From NCBI GenBank assembly GCA_014879435.1, contig JACSSB010000350.1:1-32818 (forward strand): a DNA stretch of 32,818 nucleotides, read 5' to 3'. Source of the DNA: Phycisphaerales bacterium. GTDB lineage: Bacteria; Pseudomonadota; Gammaproteobacteria; Competibacterales; Competibacteraceae. Positions 1 to 10,758 of the stretch are shown in pieces. Position 1 is the stretch's first letter; every line of letters begins with the position of its first letter. Below the pieces are notes generated by a model. It was not told the origin of the DNA. It searched no databases and was given only the letters and a program-made list of their open reading frames with translations. A program made the position numbers and the translations under genes.

Positions 1-1
1 C

Positions 2-250
2 AAACCCTACCATCAGGCTTATAACCGTGGAGTCAAGCTGATCGGTGCCACTGCCCATTATGTCACCGCCAACTTGGACGAAGGACCGATCATCGAACAG
101 GAGGTGGAACGCGTGGATCACGCCCATACCCCGGAACAATTAGCTGCTGTCGGCCGCGATATCGAAAATATCGTGTTGGCACGGGCGATCCACTATTACC
201 TGGAACGGCGAGTCTTTCTCAACGGTAGCAAAACTGTGGTGTTGCGCTAG
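2..250 (+). CDS. purU: Formyltetrahydrofolate deformylase, C-terminal part (5' truncated by window)
   Basis: Frame 2 from the window start reads [82 protein letters not shown], matching the conserved PurU C-terminus (Hx[10 protein letters not shown]). Confidence 0.93.
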   Translation, partial: KPYHQAYNRGVKLIGATAHYVTANLDEGPIIEQEVERVDHAHTPEQLAAVGRDIENIVLARAIHYYLERRVFLNGSKTVVLR

Positions 251-260
251 GAGCAACAGG

Positions 261-956
261 GTGACCATCGATCCCCCTTATCTCGCTGCTTTTTTGATCG
301 GTCTCAGTGGCGGGGCACACTGTTTCGGCATGTGCGGCGGAATTATCGGGGCACTCACCCTGGGCCTGCCACCCACACCGCAACATCCACTACGAGCCCG
401 CCTCCCCTATTTGCTGGCCTACAACGGCGGACGTATCGCCAGCTACATGCTCGCTGGCGCGCTGGTCGGTGGCATCGGTGCCTGGACGACACGCCTATTG
501 TCGATCCACCAAGCACAGTTAGGACTGCAACTGCTGGCTGGACTGTTCATGATTCTACTGGGCCTATATCTGGCGGGCTGGCATACCACCTTGAGGCGAG
601 TGGAACAAGCGGGCAGCGTATTGTGGCGACACATCGAACCGCTTGGTCGGCGCTGGCTTCCGGTGCGTACTCCAGCACAAGCTCTGGGCATTGGTCTGGT
701 CTGGGGTTGGCTACCCTGCGGTCTGGTTTATAGCGTGCTGGTGTGGGCAATCGGCGCAGGCGGAGCATTGAAAGGTGCGTTGTTGCTGCTCAGCTTTGGC
801 CTGGGTACCCTACCGGCGCTACTGGCAATAGGCACGGCTACAGCAGCATTGGCCAGATTTATGCGCCAACCACTTGTGCGCCGCCTGACGGGAATACTGG
901 TCGCTCTATTCGGCGTGTATGAAATCGCACTGGCGGCGCGGATGCTGGCAGGCTAA
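261..956 (+). CDS. Sulfite exporter TauE/SafE family (UreH/DsbD-like) membrane protein
   Basis: 231-aa polytopic protein with GLSGGAHCFGMCGGI near the N-terminus and a second WGWLPCGLVY motif, typical of this family; GTG start preceded by an AGGAG-like SD. Confidence 0.8.
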   Translation: MTIDPPYLAAFLIGLSGGAHCFGMCGGIIGALTLGLPPTPQHPLRARLPYLLAYNGGRIASYMLAGALVGGIGAWTTRLLSIHQAQLGLQLLAGLFMILLGLYLAGWHTTLRRVEQAGSVLWRHIEPLGRRWLPVRTPAQALGIGLVWGWLPCGLVYSVLVWAIGAGGALKGALLLLSFGLGTLPALLAIGTATAALARFMRQPLVRRLTGILVALFGVYEIALAARMLAG

Positions 957-1056
957 TGATTGCTCTGTCACCACGGTTTACAATGCTCCACAAATTAGGC
1001 TGAACTCTGCTAATCTATCGCGCTTCCAGCGGTTCCCCCTTCCCGATGCGCATTCC

Positions 1057-1698
1057 ATGACCCCGATATTCCGCACCCGCGTCAAGATCTGCGGCATCAC
1101 ACGTCCCGAGGACGGAGTGATCGCGGCGGAATTGGGCGCGGACGCCATCGGCTTGGTCTTTCACCCGCCCAGCCCCCGTTGCGTGAATGCGGATGCAGCG
1201 CGACAAATCGTTGCGGCTCTGCCGCCATTTGTCACCACGGTTGGCCTGTTCAGGAATGATGAACCGGAAACGGTTCACCGCATCTTGCGCCAGATCTCAC
1301 TACAGATGCTGCAATTCCACGGCGACGAAGATCCTGAGTACTGCGCGGCTTTCGGCCTGCCCTATCTCAAGGCCGTACCGATGGGGGCGCATGCCGACCC
1401 GCAAGCCTACGAACAACGGTTCACGGATGCGACCGCTCTGCTACTGGACAGCCACGGTAGTACGCAAATGGGCGGCTCTGGCCACGGCTTTGATTGGGCG
1501 AAAATCCCCAGCGAACGCCGCAAGCCTCTGATTTTGGCGGGTGGCCTGCATCCTGGCAATGTCGGTACCGCGATCCGTCAAGTTCGACCCTACGCGGTCG
1601 ACGTCAGCAGTGGGGTGGAAACCGCCAAGGGCATCAAGGACGCCGAACTGATGCGCGCATTTTTTCGAGGTGTAAACGATTGTGAAGACATCGCATAA
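1057..1698 (+). CDS. trpF: Phosphoribosylanthranilate isomerase
   Basis: [20 protein letters not shown]... with the KICGIT motif and C-terminal [29 protein letters not shown]; internal ATG at 1057 preferred over the ORF-track start at 919. Confidence 0.95.
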   Translation: MTPIFRTRVKICGITRPEDGVIAAELGADAIGLVFHPPSPRCVNADAARQIVAALPPFVTTVGLFRNDEPETVHRILRQISLQMLQFHGDEDPEYCAAFGLPYLKAVPMGAHADPQAYEQRFTDATALLLDSHGSTQMGGSGHGFDWAKIPSERRKPLILAGGLHPGNVGTAIRQVRPYAVDVSSGVETAKGIKDAELMRAFFRGVNDCEDIA

Positions 1699-2902
1699 CC
1701 CGGTCGATTTCAGCCAGTTTCCTGATACCAACGGTCATTTCGGCCGCTACGGTGGTCGGTTTGTGGCCGAAACTCTGATGGAAGCCCTGCACGAGCTGAA
1801 TGCCGCTTGGCAGGACTGCCGCAACGATCCCGATTTCCTGGCGGAGTTGGACGCTGACCTAGCTCATTATGTCGGTCGGCCTAGCCCGCTCTATCACGCT
1901 GAACGCTGGAGTCGGCAACTGGGTGGTGCGCAGATCTACCTCAAGCGCGAGGATCTCAACCATACCGGCGCGCACAAGATCAACAACACCGTTGGCCAAG
2001 CCCTGCTGGCCAAGCGTATGGGTAAAACGCGGCTGATCGCCGAAACCGGTGCCGGTCAACACGGCGTCGCCTCGGCCACCGTGGCCGCGCGCTTGGGGCT
2101 GGAATGTGTGGTCTATATGGGTGCGGAAGACATCCGGCGTCAGGCGCTGAACGTCTACCGGATGCAGATGCTGGGTGCCACGGTGGAAGCAGTGACTTCC
2201 GGTTCCCGCACCTTAAAGGATGCGCTCAACGAAGCCCTGCGTGACTGGGTTGCCAACGTAGATAACACCTTTTATATGATCGGGACCGTGGCTGGACCAC
2301 ATCCCTATCCGCTGATGGTGCGCGAATTTCAAGCAGTGATCGGCCGCGAGGCGCGCGAGCAAATGCTGAGCGAGCATGGGAGTCTACCAGATGCTCTGGT
2401 CGCTTGTGTTGGTGGCGGTTCCAACGCCATCGGCTTGTTCTATCCCTTCTTGAATGATGCCGAGGTCGCGATCTACGGCGTCGAAGCCGCTGGTGCAGGT
2501 ATCGACACCGGTCGCCACGCCGCCACCTTGTGCGCTGGTCAGTCCGGCGTGTTGCACGGCAATCGCACCTATCTGCTGAGCGACGAGCACGGCCAAATCA
2601 TCGAAACTCATTCAATCTCGGCGGGGCTAGACTACCCTGGTGTCGGCCCGGAACATGCTTGGCTCAAGGATATCGGTCGAGCGCAGTACGTCGCCGTTAC
2701 CGATAGTGAGGCGCTCCAAGGTTTTCACGATCTCACCCGTGGCGAGGGCATCATCCCGGCACTGGAAAGCAGCCATGCTCTGGCTTATGTCAAAAAACTG
2801 GCTCCGACCCTGCGCCCCGATCAAAGCATCGTGGTCAACCTGTCTGGCCGCGGCGATAAGGACATTCACACCGTCGCTGCGCTGGAAGGCATTCAACTCT
2901 AA
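1682..2902 (+). CDS. trpB: Tryptophan synthase beta chain
   Basis: 406 aa; [15 protein letters not shown]-lysine motif [15 protein letters not shown], glycine-rich [13 protein letters not shown] start overlaps the trpF 3' end by 17 bp. Confidence 0.97.
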   Translation: MKTSHNPVDFSQFPDTNGHFGRYGGRFVAETLMEALHELNAAWQDCRNDPDFLAELDADLAHYVGRPSPLYHAERWSRQLGGAQIYLKREDLNHTGAHKINNTVGQALLAKRMGKTRLIAETGAGQHGVASATVAARLGLECVVYMGAEDIRRQALNVYRMQMLGATVEAVTSGSRTLKDALNEALRDWVANVDNTFYMIGTVAGPHPYPLMVREFQAVIGREAREQMLSEHGSLPDALVACVGGGSNAIGLFYPFLNDAEVAIYGVEAAGAGIDTGRHAATLCAGQSGVLHGNRTYLLSDEHGQIIETHSISAGLDYPGVGPEHAWLKDIGRAQYVAVTDSEALQGFHDLTRGEGIIPALESSHALAYVKKLAPTLRPDQSIVVNLSGRGDKDIHTVAALEGIQL

Positions 2903-2914
2903 GAGTCCTGCTCC

Positions 2915-3748
2915 ATGAACCGAATTAGCCTCCGTTTCCAGGAATTGCGCCGCGCCGGACGCAAGGCCCTGATTCCGTACATCACCGCTGGTGACCCGCG
3001 CCCGGAGCTGACCGTACCGACCCTGCATGCGCTGGTCCAGGCTGGTGCCGATCTGATCGAGCTGGGTGTGCCTTTTTCCGACCCGGTCGCTGACGGCCCG
3101 ATCATCCAGAAGGCTTGCGAGCGGGCGCTGGCCCAAGGCATGACCCTGCGCCGCGTGCTGGACTTGGTCCGCGAATTCCGCCAGACCGATACCCAAACCC
3201 CCTTGATCCTGATGGGTTACCTCAACCCCATCGAACGCATGGGCCATCAAGAATTCGTCGCTGCCGCGCGCGATGCTGGAGTGGACGGGGTATTGACCGT
3301 GGATCTGCCTGCGGAAGAGGCGGCCGAACTGGTCGAATTGCTAGAAGTGGCTGACATTGCCCCGATCTTCCTGCTGGCACCAACCAGTTCCACCGAGCGG
3401 ATTCGCCGGACCGCACGACTGGCACGCGGGTATCTCTACTATGTGTCGCTCAAGGGTGTGACCGGATCAGCCGCGCTCGATGTCGCCACCGTGGTGGACA
3501 AACTGGCAACGATTCGCGCCTACACCGACCTGCCACTGGGTGTTGGTTTCGGAATCAAAGACCCCACCACCGCTGCCGCTGTTGCCCAAGTCGCTGATGC
3601 TGTGGTCGTGGGTAGCGCGCTGGTCGCCAAAATGGGCGAACTGGCCGATGAGCCTGAGCGGATGCGCCAAGAAGTCACTGCGCAAATCGCGGCCATGCGT
3701 CAAGCCATGGATCAATCTCGTACACCCACCGCCACCCTAGCTGACTGA
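2915..3748 (+). CDS. trpA: Tryptophan synthase alpha chain
   Basis: 277 aa; [59 protein letters not shown]. Confidence 0.97.
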   Translation: MNRISLRFQELRRAGRKALIPYITAGDPRPELTVPTLHALVQAGADLIELGVPFSDPVADGPIIQKACERALAQGMTLRRVLDLVREFRQTDTQTPLILMGYLNPIERMGHQEFVAAARDAGVDGVLTVDLPAEEAAELVELLEVADIAPIFLLAPTSSTERIRRTARLARGYLYYVSLKGVTGSAALDVATVVDKLATIRAYTDLPLGVGFGIKDPTTAAAVAQVADAVVVGSALVAKMGELADEPERMRQEVTAQIAAMRQAMDQSRTPTATLAD

Positions 3749-3822
3749 GCCCGCGCCTCATCCCTCGCTGGATCACCGCGCCGTCAACCGCTAGGAGCTC
3801 TTTCCAACCCGGAACCTATTGC

Positions 3823-4689
3823 ATGAGCTGGTACGAAAAACTCGTTCCTTCGCGCATTCGCACCGACAGCCGCAACAAACACCAGATCCCCGAAGGATTG
3901 TGGAGCAAGTGCGAAGAATGCAGCGCGGTGCTTTATCGCGTCGAGCTGGAGCGCAACCTACAAGTCTGTCCCAAATGCAGCCACCATATGTACCTCGGCG
4001 CCCGCAAGCGCCTGCACAGCTTTTTGGACGAGGCCGAACTGAGTGAAATCGGCGAGGGTATCGAACCAAACGACTTCCTCAAATTCAAGGATGGCAAGAA
4101 ATATCGGGATCGATTGACTCAGGCGCAGAAAAGCTGCGAGGAAAAAGATGCTCTGATCGCCATGCGCGGCTTTCTTAAAGGAATGCCGGTGGTGGCCGCC
4201 GCCTTCGAATTCCAATTCATGGCTGGATCGATGGGTTCGGTGGTCGGTGAGCGCTTCGTGCGTGCCGCGCAAACCGCTCTGCACGAACATATTCCGTTCA
4301 TCTGCTTCTCCGCCAGTGGTGGCGCACGGATGCAAGAAGCACTGGTTTCGCTGATGCAAATGGCCAAAACCAGTGCCGCACTCGCCCGATTGGCCGAACA
4401 TGGAATTCCCTACATCTCCGTACTGACGCATCCCACCACCGGTGGTGTTTCTGCCAGCTTGGCGCTGCTGGGCGACATCAATATCGCCGAACCCAAGGCC
4501 TTGATCGGTTTTGCTGGCCCACGGGTAATCGAACAAACGGTGCGGGAGAAATTACCGCCCGGTTTCCAGCGCAGCGAATTTCTGCTGGAGCACGGCACCA
4601 TCGATCTGATCATCGACCGCCGTGAATTGCGTAATCGTCTAGCTAGCCTGTTGGCGATGCTGACCAGCCGCGATGCCTTGACCGGCTAG
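3823..4689 (+). CDS. accD: Acetyl-CoA carboxylase carboxyltransferase subunit beta
   Basis: 288 aa; N-terminal zinc motif [12 protein letters not shown]...[63 protein letters not shown]. Confidence 0.97.
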   Translation: MSWYEKLVPSRIRTDSRNKHQIPEGLWSKCEECSAVLYRVELERNLQVCPKCSHHMYLGARKRLHSFLDEAELSEIGEGIEPNDFLKFKDGKKYRDRLTQAQKSCEEKDALIAMRGFLKGMPVVAAAFEFQFMAGSMGSVVGERFVRAAQTALHEHIPFICFSASGGARMQEALVSLMQMAKTSAALARLAEHGIPYISVLTHPTTGGVSASLALLGDINIAEPKALIGFAGPRVIEQTVREKLPPGFQRSEFLLEHGTIDLIIDRRELRNRLASLLAMLTSRDALTG

Positions 4690-4711
4690 GCGGACCTTGG
4701 AGCATCGCTGC

Positions 4712-6013
4712 ATGTCCGACTCACGGTTTACGACTCTGGACGACTGGCTGCGCTGGCAGGAAACCCTGCACCCTCAAACTATCGAGCTCGGTTTGGAGCG
4801 GGTGCGGACGGTGTGGCGTCAGCTACAGCCGGAACCGTCACCCTATATCACCATCACGGTCGGCGGCACCAACGGCAAGGGTTCCTGCGTCGCCCTGCTT
4901 GAAGCCATGTTGCAGGCCGCTGGCTATCGGGTTGGCGCTTATACTTCACCGCACCTGCTGCGCTATAACGAGCGGATTCGGATCGAGGGGGTGGAAGCGA
5001 GCGATGCTGCACTTTGCCGAGCATTTGCCCGCATCGACGCAGCCCGCCGCGATGTTTCCCTGACTTATTTCGAATTTGGCACTCTAGCGGCGCTGGAGCT
5101 GTTCCGCGAAGCCAATGTCGAGGTCGCACTGCTGGAAGTCGGCCTTGGTGGACGATTGGACGCGGTCAACATCATCGATGCCGATGCCGCGCTGGTAGTC
5201 AGCATCGATCTTGATCACACCGAATGGCTGGGACCGGATCGCAACAGTATCGGTTACGAAAAAGCGGGCATCTACCGTGCCGACCGGCCCGCCATTTGCG
5301 CCGACCCGGACCCACCCCCCCGGTTGATCGAACAGGCACGGATGCTCAACGCCAACCTGCTGCAAGTCGGTCGTGACTACGATTTCACCAGTACTGGTCC
5401 GAGCTGGCGCTGGTGGTCTGGCGATCTGCATTTCGACGAACTGCCACTACCCAGATTGGTGGGCACGCATCAGATCGGAAATGCTGCTGCCGCGTTGATG
5501 GCCCTGGCCAGTCTAGGTGATCGCCTATCGGTACCGCTCAGCGCGATCCGTACGGGACTTCTGCAAGCTAAACTGCTCGGTCGCTTTCAAAGTATCCCTG
5601 GCCCAGTTGAGTGGATTCTGGATGTTGCCCATAATCCGCTGGGCGCCGCCATTCTGGCCACCAACCTGCAAGAGCGGCCCTGTTCTGGACGAACCTGGGC
5701 TATTTGCGGCTTGCTGGCCGACAAGGATGCGCATGGCATTATTCATCCACTACTCAATGTGATCGACGACTGGTATCCAGTCACCCTAACCGGACCACGT
5801 GGCCGTTCCGGCGAAGATCTGGCGCAATTGCTGCGCGCCGCTGGTGCCCGTGTGCAGGTCGCCGCCGATCCCGCCGCTGCCGGTCAGATCGCCCAAGCCG
5901 CCGCGAACCCTGGTGATCGCATCGTCGTGCTGGGTTCGTTCCACACCGTTGCGCCTGTGCTGACCGCCCAGCCGTGGCAATCTAATTCCCCGCCGCCATC
6001 ACGGGAGGCTTGA
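4712..6013 (+). CDS. folC: Bifunctional folylpolyglutamate synthase/dihydrofolate synthase
   Basis: Contains VGGTNGKGSCVALLEAMLQAAGYRVGAYTSPHL and LLEVGLGGRLDAVNI; lies in accD-folC-dedD synteny. ATG at 4712 preferred over TTG at 4697. Confidence 0.95.
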   Translation: MSDSRFTTLDDWLRWQETLHPQTIELGLERVRTVWRQLQPEPSPYITITVGGTNGKGSCVALLEAMLQAAGYRVGAYTSPHLLRYNERIRIEGVEASDAALCRAFARIDAARRDVSLTYFEFGTLAALELFREANVEVALLEVGLGGRLDAVNIIDADAALVVSIDLDHTEWLGPDRNSIGYEKAGIYRADRPAICADPDPPPRLIEQARMLNANLLQVGRDYDFTSTGPSWRWWSGDLHFDELPLPRLVGTHQIGNAAAALMALASLGDRLSVPLSAIRTGLLQAKLLGRFQSIPGPVEWILDVAHNPLGAAILATNLQERPCSGRTWAICGLLADKDAHGIIHPLLNVIDDWYPVTLTGPRGRSGEDLAQLLRAAGARVQVAADPAAAGQIAQAAANPGDRIVVLGSFHTVAPVLTAQPWQSNSPPPSREA

Positions 6014-7101
6014 TTTTGGACAGTCGCTTAACCCAACGCCTAGTCGGTGCCATCGTTATCGTCGCGCTGGCCGCGATCTTCATTCCAGAATTTACGAAAA
6101 AATCCGGTACTCCGCCCAGCGTCAACACCCCCGCTGCCCCCACACCGGACCATACGTCGCCGAAGCCGCCCGCAATTACCTTCTCTACCCCGGAACCAGC
6201 GGCGAACAACCCGACTCCACCACCGGCCCAAACGCCTCCGGCCACCGGCTCAGAGGAATCGGCTTCTCAGGATGAGGCCGCGCGCGTTGCCCGAGACCAG
6301 GCTGAAGCTGAGCGCATCACGGCGGCCAAGGCCCGTGCCGAGGCCGCTCGTCGCCAAGAACAGGCAGATGCCGCACAAACCCGTGCTCGTGCCGAGGAAG
6401 CACGCAGTACTGCCGCTGCCAGCCAAGCCGCCCAGTTACAAGCAGCCCAGGAAGCCGCGTCTGCACCGCGCTCCTCCACCACTGAAACCGCTGCCGCGCA
6501 GGCCGAAACCCGGCGTGCCGCCGAAGCCGCCCGTCGAGAGGCTACCCGCGCCGAAGAAGCCCGCCGTCGTGCTCAAGCCGAAGAGACGCGCCGTCGTGCT
6601 CAAGCCGAGGCTGCCCGTCAAGAAGTTACCCGCGCCGAGGAAGCCCGCCGCCGAGCTCAAGCTGAAGAAGCCCGCCGTAAAACCCAGGCTGAGGAGGCGC
6701 GCCGCCAGACCCAAGCCGAGGAGACGCGCCGCCAGACCCAAACCCAGGACGCGCGCCGCCAGACCCAAGCGGAAGAGGCGCGCCGCAAAGCTCAGGCCGA
6801 TGAGGCGCGCCGCAAAGCTCAGGCCGAGGAAACTCGCCGCAAAGCCGAGGCTACTCGTCACAAGCCCACTCCCACCCCATCTCAAACCGATCCTGTCGCT
6901 AAACCCAGGACGCCCGTGAAGCCCGCAAAACCGGCAGCTCCAGCAGCTCCGGCGGGTCGTGGTGTCGTAGTGGCTAGTTTTGCCTTACAGGAAAACGCTT
7001 ACGCCGTGCGCGACCGGTATCGGAGTCGCAATATTCAAGCGACGGTCGAACAGACCACAGCCAATGGTCGACCGTTGTTTCTCGTACGCGTTTGGCGCTA
7101 A
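6010..7101 (+). CDS. dedD: DedD-like SPOR-domain inner membrane protein with long Ala/Arg/Glu-rich helical linker
   Basis: Single N-terminal TM segment (LVGAIVIVALAAIFIPEF), Pro-rich stretch, long charged repeat helix, C-terminal SPOR-like domain (GVVVASFALQENAYAVRDRYRSRNIQATVEQTTANGRPLFLVRVWR), and position between folC and cvpA. Start is TTG at 6010 or 6016. Confidence 0.85.
   Translation: MILDSRLTQRLVGAIVIVALAAIFIPEFTKKSGTPPSVNTPAAPTPDHTSPKPPAITFSTPEPAANNPTPPPAQTPPATGSEESASQDEAARVARDQAEAERITAAKARAEAARRQEQADAAQTRARAEEARSTAAASQAAQLQAAQEAASAPRSSTTETAAAQAETRRAAEAARREATRAEEARRRAQAEETRRRAQAEAARQEVTRAEEARRRAQAEEARRKTQAEEARRQTQAEETRRQTQTQDARRQTQAEEARRKAQADEARRKAQAEETRRKAEATRHKPTPTPSQTDPVAKPRTPVKPAKPAAPAAPAGRGVVVASFALQENAYAVRDRYRSRNIQATVEQTTANGRPLFLVRVWR
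6559..6858 (+). repeat. Imperfect 27-bp (9-aa) in-frame tandem repeats, consensus ARRxxQAEE, within dedD
   Basis: Protein reads ARRRAQAEE/TRRRAQAEA/(ARQEVTRAEE)/ARRRAQAEE/ARRKTQAEE/ARRQTQAEE/TRRQTQTQD/ARRQTQAEE/ARRKAQADE/ARRKAQAEE/TRRKAEATR. Confidence 0.9.
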
Positions 7102-7238
7102 ATTGGTACAATGGCGCGATGAATACTGCATTTCAGCCCATATCCGTTATTTGCTAACATGTGGACTTCCAAGCGACCACAAGCGATTCCCATCATGATC
7201 AACGCATGCCAACGCTCCGGAGTGGGATATCGCCTCTC

Positions 7239-7745
7239 ATGAACTGGGCGGATTATCTGATCATCCTCATCATCGCCCTCTCCATGCTGATCGGGTTCTG
7301 GCGAGGTTTGCTGCGCGAAGTCATCTCGCTGGCTACCTGGATCGCTGCCTTCGCCGTTGCTTTCCTGTTTGCCGAACAAACTGCCACGCGTCTTATTCCT
7401 TATCTGGATGTACCTTCGCTGCGCACGGCTGCCGCATTCGGTGGGCTGTTTCTGGCTACGCTATTGATCGGTGGGTTAATCGGTATCCTTGCCTCTTATC
7501 TGGTCCACTATACTGGGCTCACTGGTACCGACCGAGTCTTAGGTATGAGTTTCGGTTTGGCACGCGGAGTGGCTATCATCGCCGTTCTGGTGCTAGCGGC
7601 AGGATTGACGCCACTACCCAAAGATCCCTGGTGGCAGCAGGCACTGCTATTGCATCATTTTCAGGACACAGCGCTCTGGCTTCGGGATTTTCTACCGCCC
7701 AACCTAGCCCAGAATTTTCGCTTCCCTGAAATCGTTCCCAAATGA
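7239..7745 (+). CDS. cvpA: CvpA family protein (colicin V production homolog)
   Basis: MNWADYLIILIIALSMLIGFWRGLLREVISLATWIAAFAVAFLFAEQ..., four predicted TMs, directly upstream of purF. ATG 7239 preferred over 7161. Confidence 0.9.
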   Translation: MNWADYLIILIIALSMLIGFWRGLLREVISLATWIAAFAVAFLFAEQTATRLIPYLDVPSLRTAAAFGGLFLATLLIGGLIGILASYLVHYTGLTGTDRVLGMSFGLARGVAIIAVLVLAAGLTPLPKDPWWQQALLLHHFQDTALWLRDFLPPNLAQNFRFPEIVPK

Positions 7746-7781
7746 CGGTTACAACCGTCCAAGTATGGTGGGTAGTGGTAA

Positions 7782-9296
7782 ATGTGTGGAATCATCGGTA
7801 TCGCGGGACGTGCTCCAGTCAACCAACTCCTATTCGACGGCCTCACCGTGCTGCAGCACCGTGGCCAAGACGCGGCGGGTATCGTTACCTGTGACCACGG
7901 TCGCCTGTTTTTGCGTAAGGATAACGGCCTGATCCGGGACGTCGTCCGTACCCGCCATATGCGCAATCTGCAAGGCAATATCGGCATCGGTCATGTCCGC
8001 TATCCAACGGCTGGCAGTTCCGATTCCGCCGAAGCCCAGCCGTTCTACGTCAATTCACCATTCGGCATCACCTTGGCCCACAATGGCAACCTGACCAATG
8101 CCATCCAGCTCAAGAACGAGCTGTTCCGCTCCGATCTGCGCCACATCAACACCAACTCCGACTCGGAAATCCTGCTGAACGTATTCGCTCACGAATTACA
8201 GCAGCGCAGTAAGCTGTCGATCGATGCTGAGGATATCTTCGCAGCGGTGGCAGCGGTGCACCAACGGGTACGAGGCGCTTATGCCGCTGTGGTGCTGATC
8301 GTCGGTTTTGGTCTGGTGGCTTTTCGTGATCCAAATGGCATTCGACCGCTGGTGTTTGGCCGCCGCGAGACTGAGGGTGGCATGGAGTATATGGTCGCTT
8401 CCGAAAGTGTGGCGCTGGACGCGCTGGACTTTCAGCGCATCCGCGATGTAGCGCCGGGTGAAGCGGTACTGTTCGATCTCGATGGACGTATGCACGCTCG
8501 TCAATGCGCCGAACATCCGCGCTACTGTCCCTGCATTTTCGAGTTCGTCTATCTGGCCCGTCCCGACTCGATCATGGATCAAGTTTCGGTACATAAGGCC
8601 CGGTTACGGATGGGTGAATATCTGGCCGAAAAAATCCTGCGGGTCTGGCCAGATCAGGATATCGATGTGGTCATTCCGATTCCTGACACCAGCCGCACCG
8701 CTGCTTTGCAAATGGCTTCGATCCTGGGTATCAAGTATCGAGAAGGCTTTATCAAAAATCGTTACATCGCCCGTACCTTTATCATGCCTGGCCAAAAGAC
8801 CCGCGAGAAATCGGTGCGCCAGAAACTCAATCCGATCGATCTGGAGTTTCGTGGCAAAAACGTCTTGCTGGTGGATGATTCGATTGTGCGCGGCACGACC
8901 TCCGAACAGATCATCCAGATGGCTCGTGACGCGGGTGCCCGTCGGGTGTATTTCGCCTCAGCAGCGCCGCCAGTGCGCTACCCCAACGTTTATGGCATCG
9001 ACATGCCGGCCGCTCACGAGCTGATCGCGCACGGTCGCTCGGAGGAAGAAGTCGCGCAAGCCATCGGTGCCGATCACTTGATCTTCCAGGATTTGTCGGA
9101 TCTGGAAGAGGCCGTGCGGCGCGGTAACCGCACGCTCAAAACCTTCGATTCCTCCTGCTTTACCGGTGAGTATGTGACCGGAGACATCGACCGGGCCTAC
9201 CTGGACTGTCTGGAACGTGAACGCGCCGATAGCGCCAAGGCGGCGAGTCGTAAACCGGCCGAAAGTGCCATCATCGACCTGTATAACGATGACTGA
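7782..9296 (+). CDS. purF: Amidophosphoribosyltransferase
   Basis: 504 aa; N-terminal nucleophile [24 protein letters not shown] motif [18 protein letters not shown]. Confidence 0.98.
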   Translation: MCGIIGIAGRAPVNQLLFDGLTVLQHRGQDAAGIVTCDHGRLFLRKDNGLIRDVVRTRHMRNLQGNIGIGHVRYPTAGSSDSAEAQPFYVNSPFGITLAHNGNLTNAIQLKNELFRSDLRHINTNSDSEILLNVFAHELQQRSKLSIDAEDIFAAVAAVHQRVRGAYAAVVLIVGFGLVAFRDPNGIRPLVFGRRETEGGMEYMVASESVALDALDFQRIRDVAPGEAVLFDLDGRMHARQCAEHPRYCPCIFEFVYLARPDSIMDQVSVHKARLRMGEYLAEKILRVWPDQDIDVVIPIPDTSRTAALQMASILGIKYREGFIKNRYIARTFIMPGQKTREKSVRQKLNPIDLEFRGKNVLLVDDSIVRGTTSEQIIQMARDAGARRVYFASAAPPVRYPNVYGIDMPAAHELIAHGRSEEEVAQAIGADHLIFQDLSDLEEAVRRGNRTLKTFDSSCFTGEYVTGDIDRAYLDCLERERADSAKAASRKPAESAIIDLYNDD

Positions 9297-9313
9297 GCAC
9301 AGCGCTCATCTTT
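9294..9313 (+). terminator. Possible weak intrinsic terminator overlapping the purF stop codon
   Basis: TGAGC-ACAGC-GCTCA (5-bp stem, 9294-9308) followed by TCTTTT; short stem and short T-run. Confidence 0.25.
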
Positions 9314-9519
9314 TGACAGGACAAGGCCGAAGCTCTAAGCTTTTCCCAGCGCCGATTTGAGTGCTCAGCTTGCAGGCGCTTAACAAATCTTGCTAAAGCG
9401 GGTTGACCTGCCTGGACCGCTCATCGCACGGGTCTTTTGATCCCCGTGCACCGTCGGCACCATCAGGGCATTCCGCAGCGATATTGCAAACTTGATCCCT
9501 AGCGCGGAGATGCCCAAAC

Positions 9520-10758
9520 ATGTCGGTCGATGACATTCTTGAACTCGGTTTCGCCAGCCAGGCGGTGCGTGCTGGCCAGCAGCGTACCTTCGAAGGCGAA
9601 CACGCCGAGCCGATATTCCCAACTTCCAGTTTCGTATTTGCCAACGCTGCCGAAGCCGCCGCCCGCTTCAATGGCACGGTCGCAGGCAATATCTATTCCC
9701 GCTTCACCAATCCGACCGTCCGCGTGTTCCAGGAACGCCTAGCGGCATTAGAAGGTGGCGAAGCCTGTATCGCCACCTCATCGGGGATGGCGGCGATCCT
9801 GGCAACCTGCATGGCCTTGCTCAAAAGCGGCGATCACATCGTTTCGGCCAATAGTATCTTCGGTAGTACGATTTCCCTGTTCACCCAGTATTTCAGCAAA
9901 TTCGGTATCGCCACCAGTTATGTTCCTCTGTCCGACCCCGCTGCCTGGGAGGCGGCGATTCGCCCGGAAACCCGCCTGTTCTATCTGGAAACCCCCTCTA
10001 ATCCGCTGATGGAACTGGCCGATATCCGGGCGCTGGCCGATATTGCACATAAACACGGTTGTCTCCTGGTGGTGGATAACTGTTTTTGTACTCCTGCTTT
10101 GCAGCAACCTTTCCAATTGGGCGCCGATCTGGTTATTCATTCCGCCACCAAGTATCTGGACGGCCAAGGCCGTTGCGTCGGTGGTGCCGTGGTCGGCGAC
10201 CGGCAACGGGTCGGCGTCGATATTTACGGCTTTCTGCGTACCGCAGGTCCTACCTTGAGCCCCTTCAATGCCTGGGTATTCCTCAAGGGATTGGAAACAC
10301 TGTCCTTGCGGATGCGTGCCCATAGCGAGAGCGCCTTACATTTGGCGCGTTGGCTGGAAACGCAACCAGCGGTGGAACGGGTTCTTTATCCCGGCCTCCC
10401 CTCGCATCCTCAGCACGAACTGGCGCGGCGGCAGCAGAGCGGATTTGGCGGCATCGTCTCATTTGAACTGCGCGGCGGCCGGGAAGCAGCCTGGACGCTG
10501 ATCGATGCCACGCGCATGATCTCGATCACCGCCAATCTGGGCGACGCCAAAACCACCATTACACACCCATCCACCACCACACACGGCCGCTTGACCCCGC
10601 AAGAACGGGAAACCGCCGGAATCCGTGAAGGGCTGGTACGCATTTCGGTGGGCCTGGAAGAAATCGCCGATATCCAGCGTGATCTGGAGCGTGGCTTCCA
10701 GCGCCTCGCTTCCCACTCCGATTCTTCCCTCGTCAAGCCAGACGAGATGGCCCGATGA
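9520..10758 (+). CDS. metZ: O-succinylhomoserine sulfhydrylase
   Basis: 412 aa Cys/Met-metabolism PLP enzyme; FTNPTVRVFQERLAALEGGEACIATSSGMAAI, SATKYLDGQGRCVGGAVVGD, SLGD-like ITANLGDAKTTITHPSTTTHGRLT; MetZ-like rather than MetB-like overall. Confidence 0.88.
   Translation: MSVDDILELGFASQAVRAGQQRTFEGEHAEPIFPTSSFVFANAAEAAARFNGTVAGNIYSRFTNPTVRVFQERLAALEGGEACIATSSGMAAILATCMALLKSGDHIVSANSIFGSTISLFTQYFSKFGIATSYVPLSDPAAWEAAIRPETRLFYLETPSNPLMELADIRALADIAHKHGCLLVVDNCFCTPALQQPFQLGADLVIHSATKYLDGQGRCVGGAVVGDRQRVGVDIYGFLRTAGPTLSPFNAWVFLKGLETLSLRMRAHSESALHLARWLETQPAVERVLYPGLPSHPQHELARRQQSGFGGIVSFELRGGREAAWTLIDATRMISITANLGDAKTTITHPSTTTHGRLTPQERETAGIREGLVRISVGLEEIADIQRDLERGFQRLASHSDSSLVKPDEMAR

Noticed and set aside
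2627-3250. 207-aa minus-strand ORF antisense to trpB/trpA
   Set aside because: Shadow ORF spanning two well-supported genes; no recognisable family motifs.
3958-4536. 192-aa minus-strand ORF antisense to accD
   Set aside because: Shadow ORF opposite conserved accD; no domain signal.
6436-6885. 149-aa antisense ORF with Leu/Gly/Ala-rich repeats (GLGLAARLLGLGLAARLL)
   Set aside because: It is the reverse-strand reading of the dedD 27-bp repeat array; no independent evidence for coding.
6047-6919. 290-aa Pro/Arg/Lys-rich alternative-frame ORF inside dedD
   Set aside because: Shadow frame of the GC-rich repetitive dedD; the dedD frame has the TM and SPOR domains.
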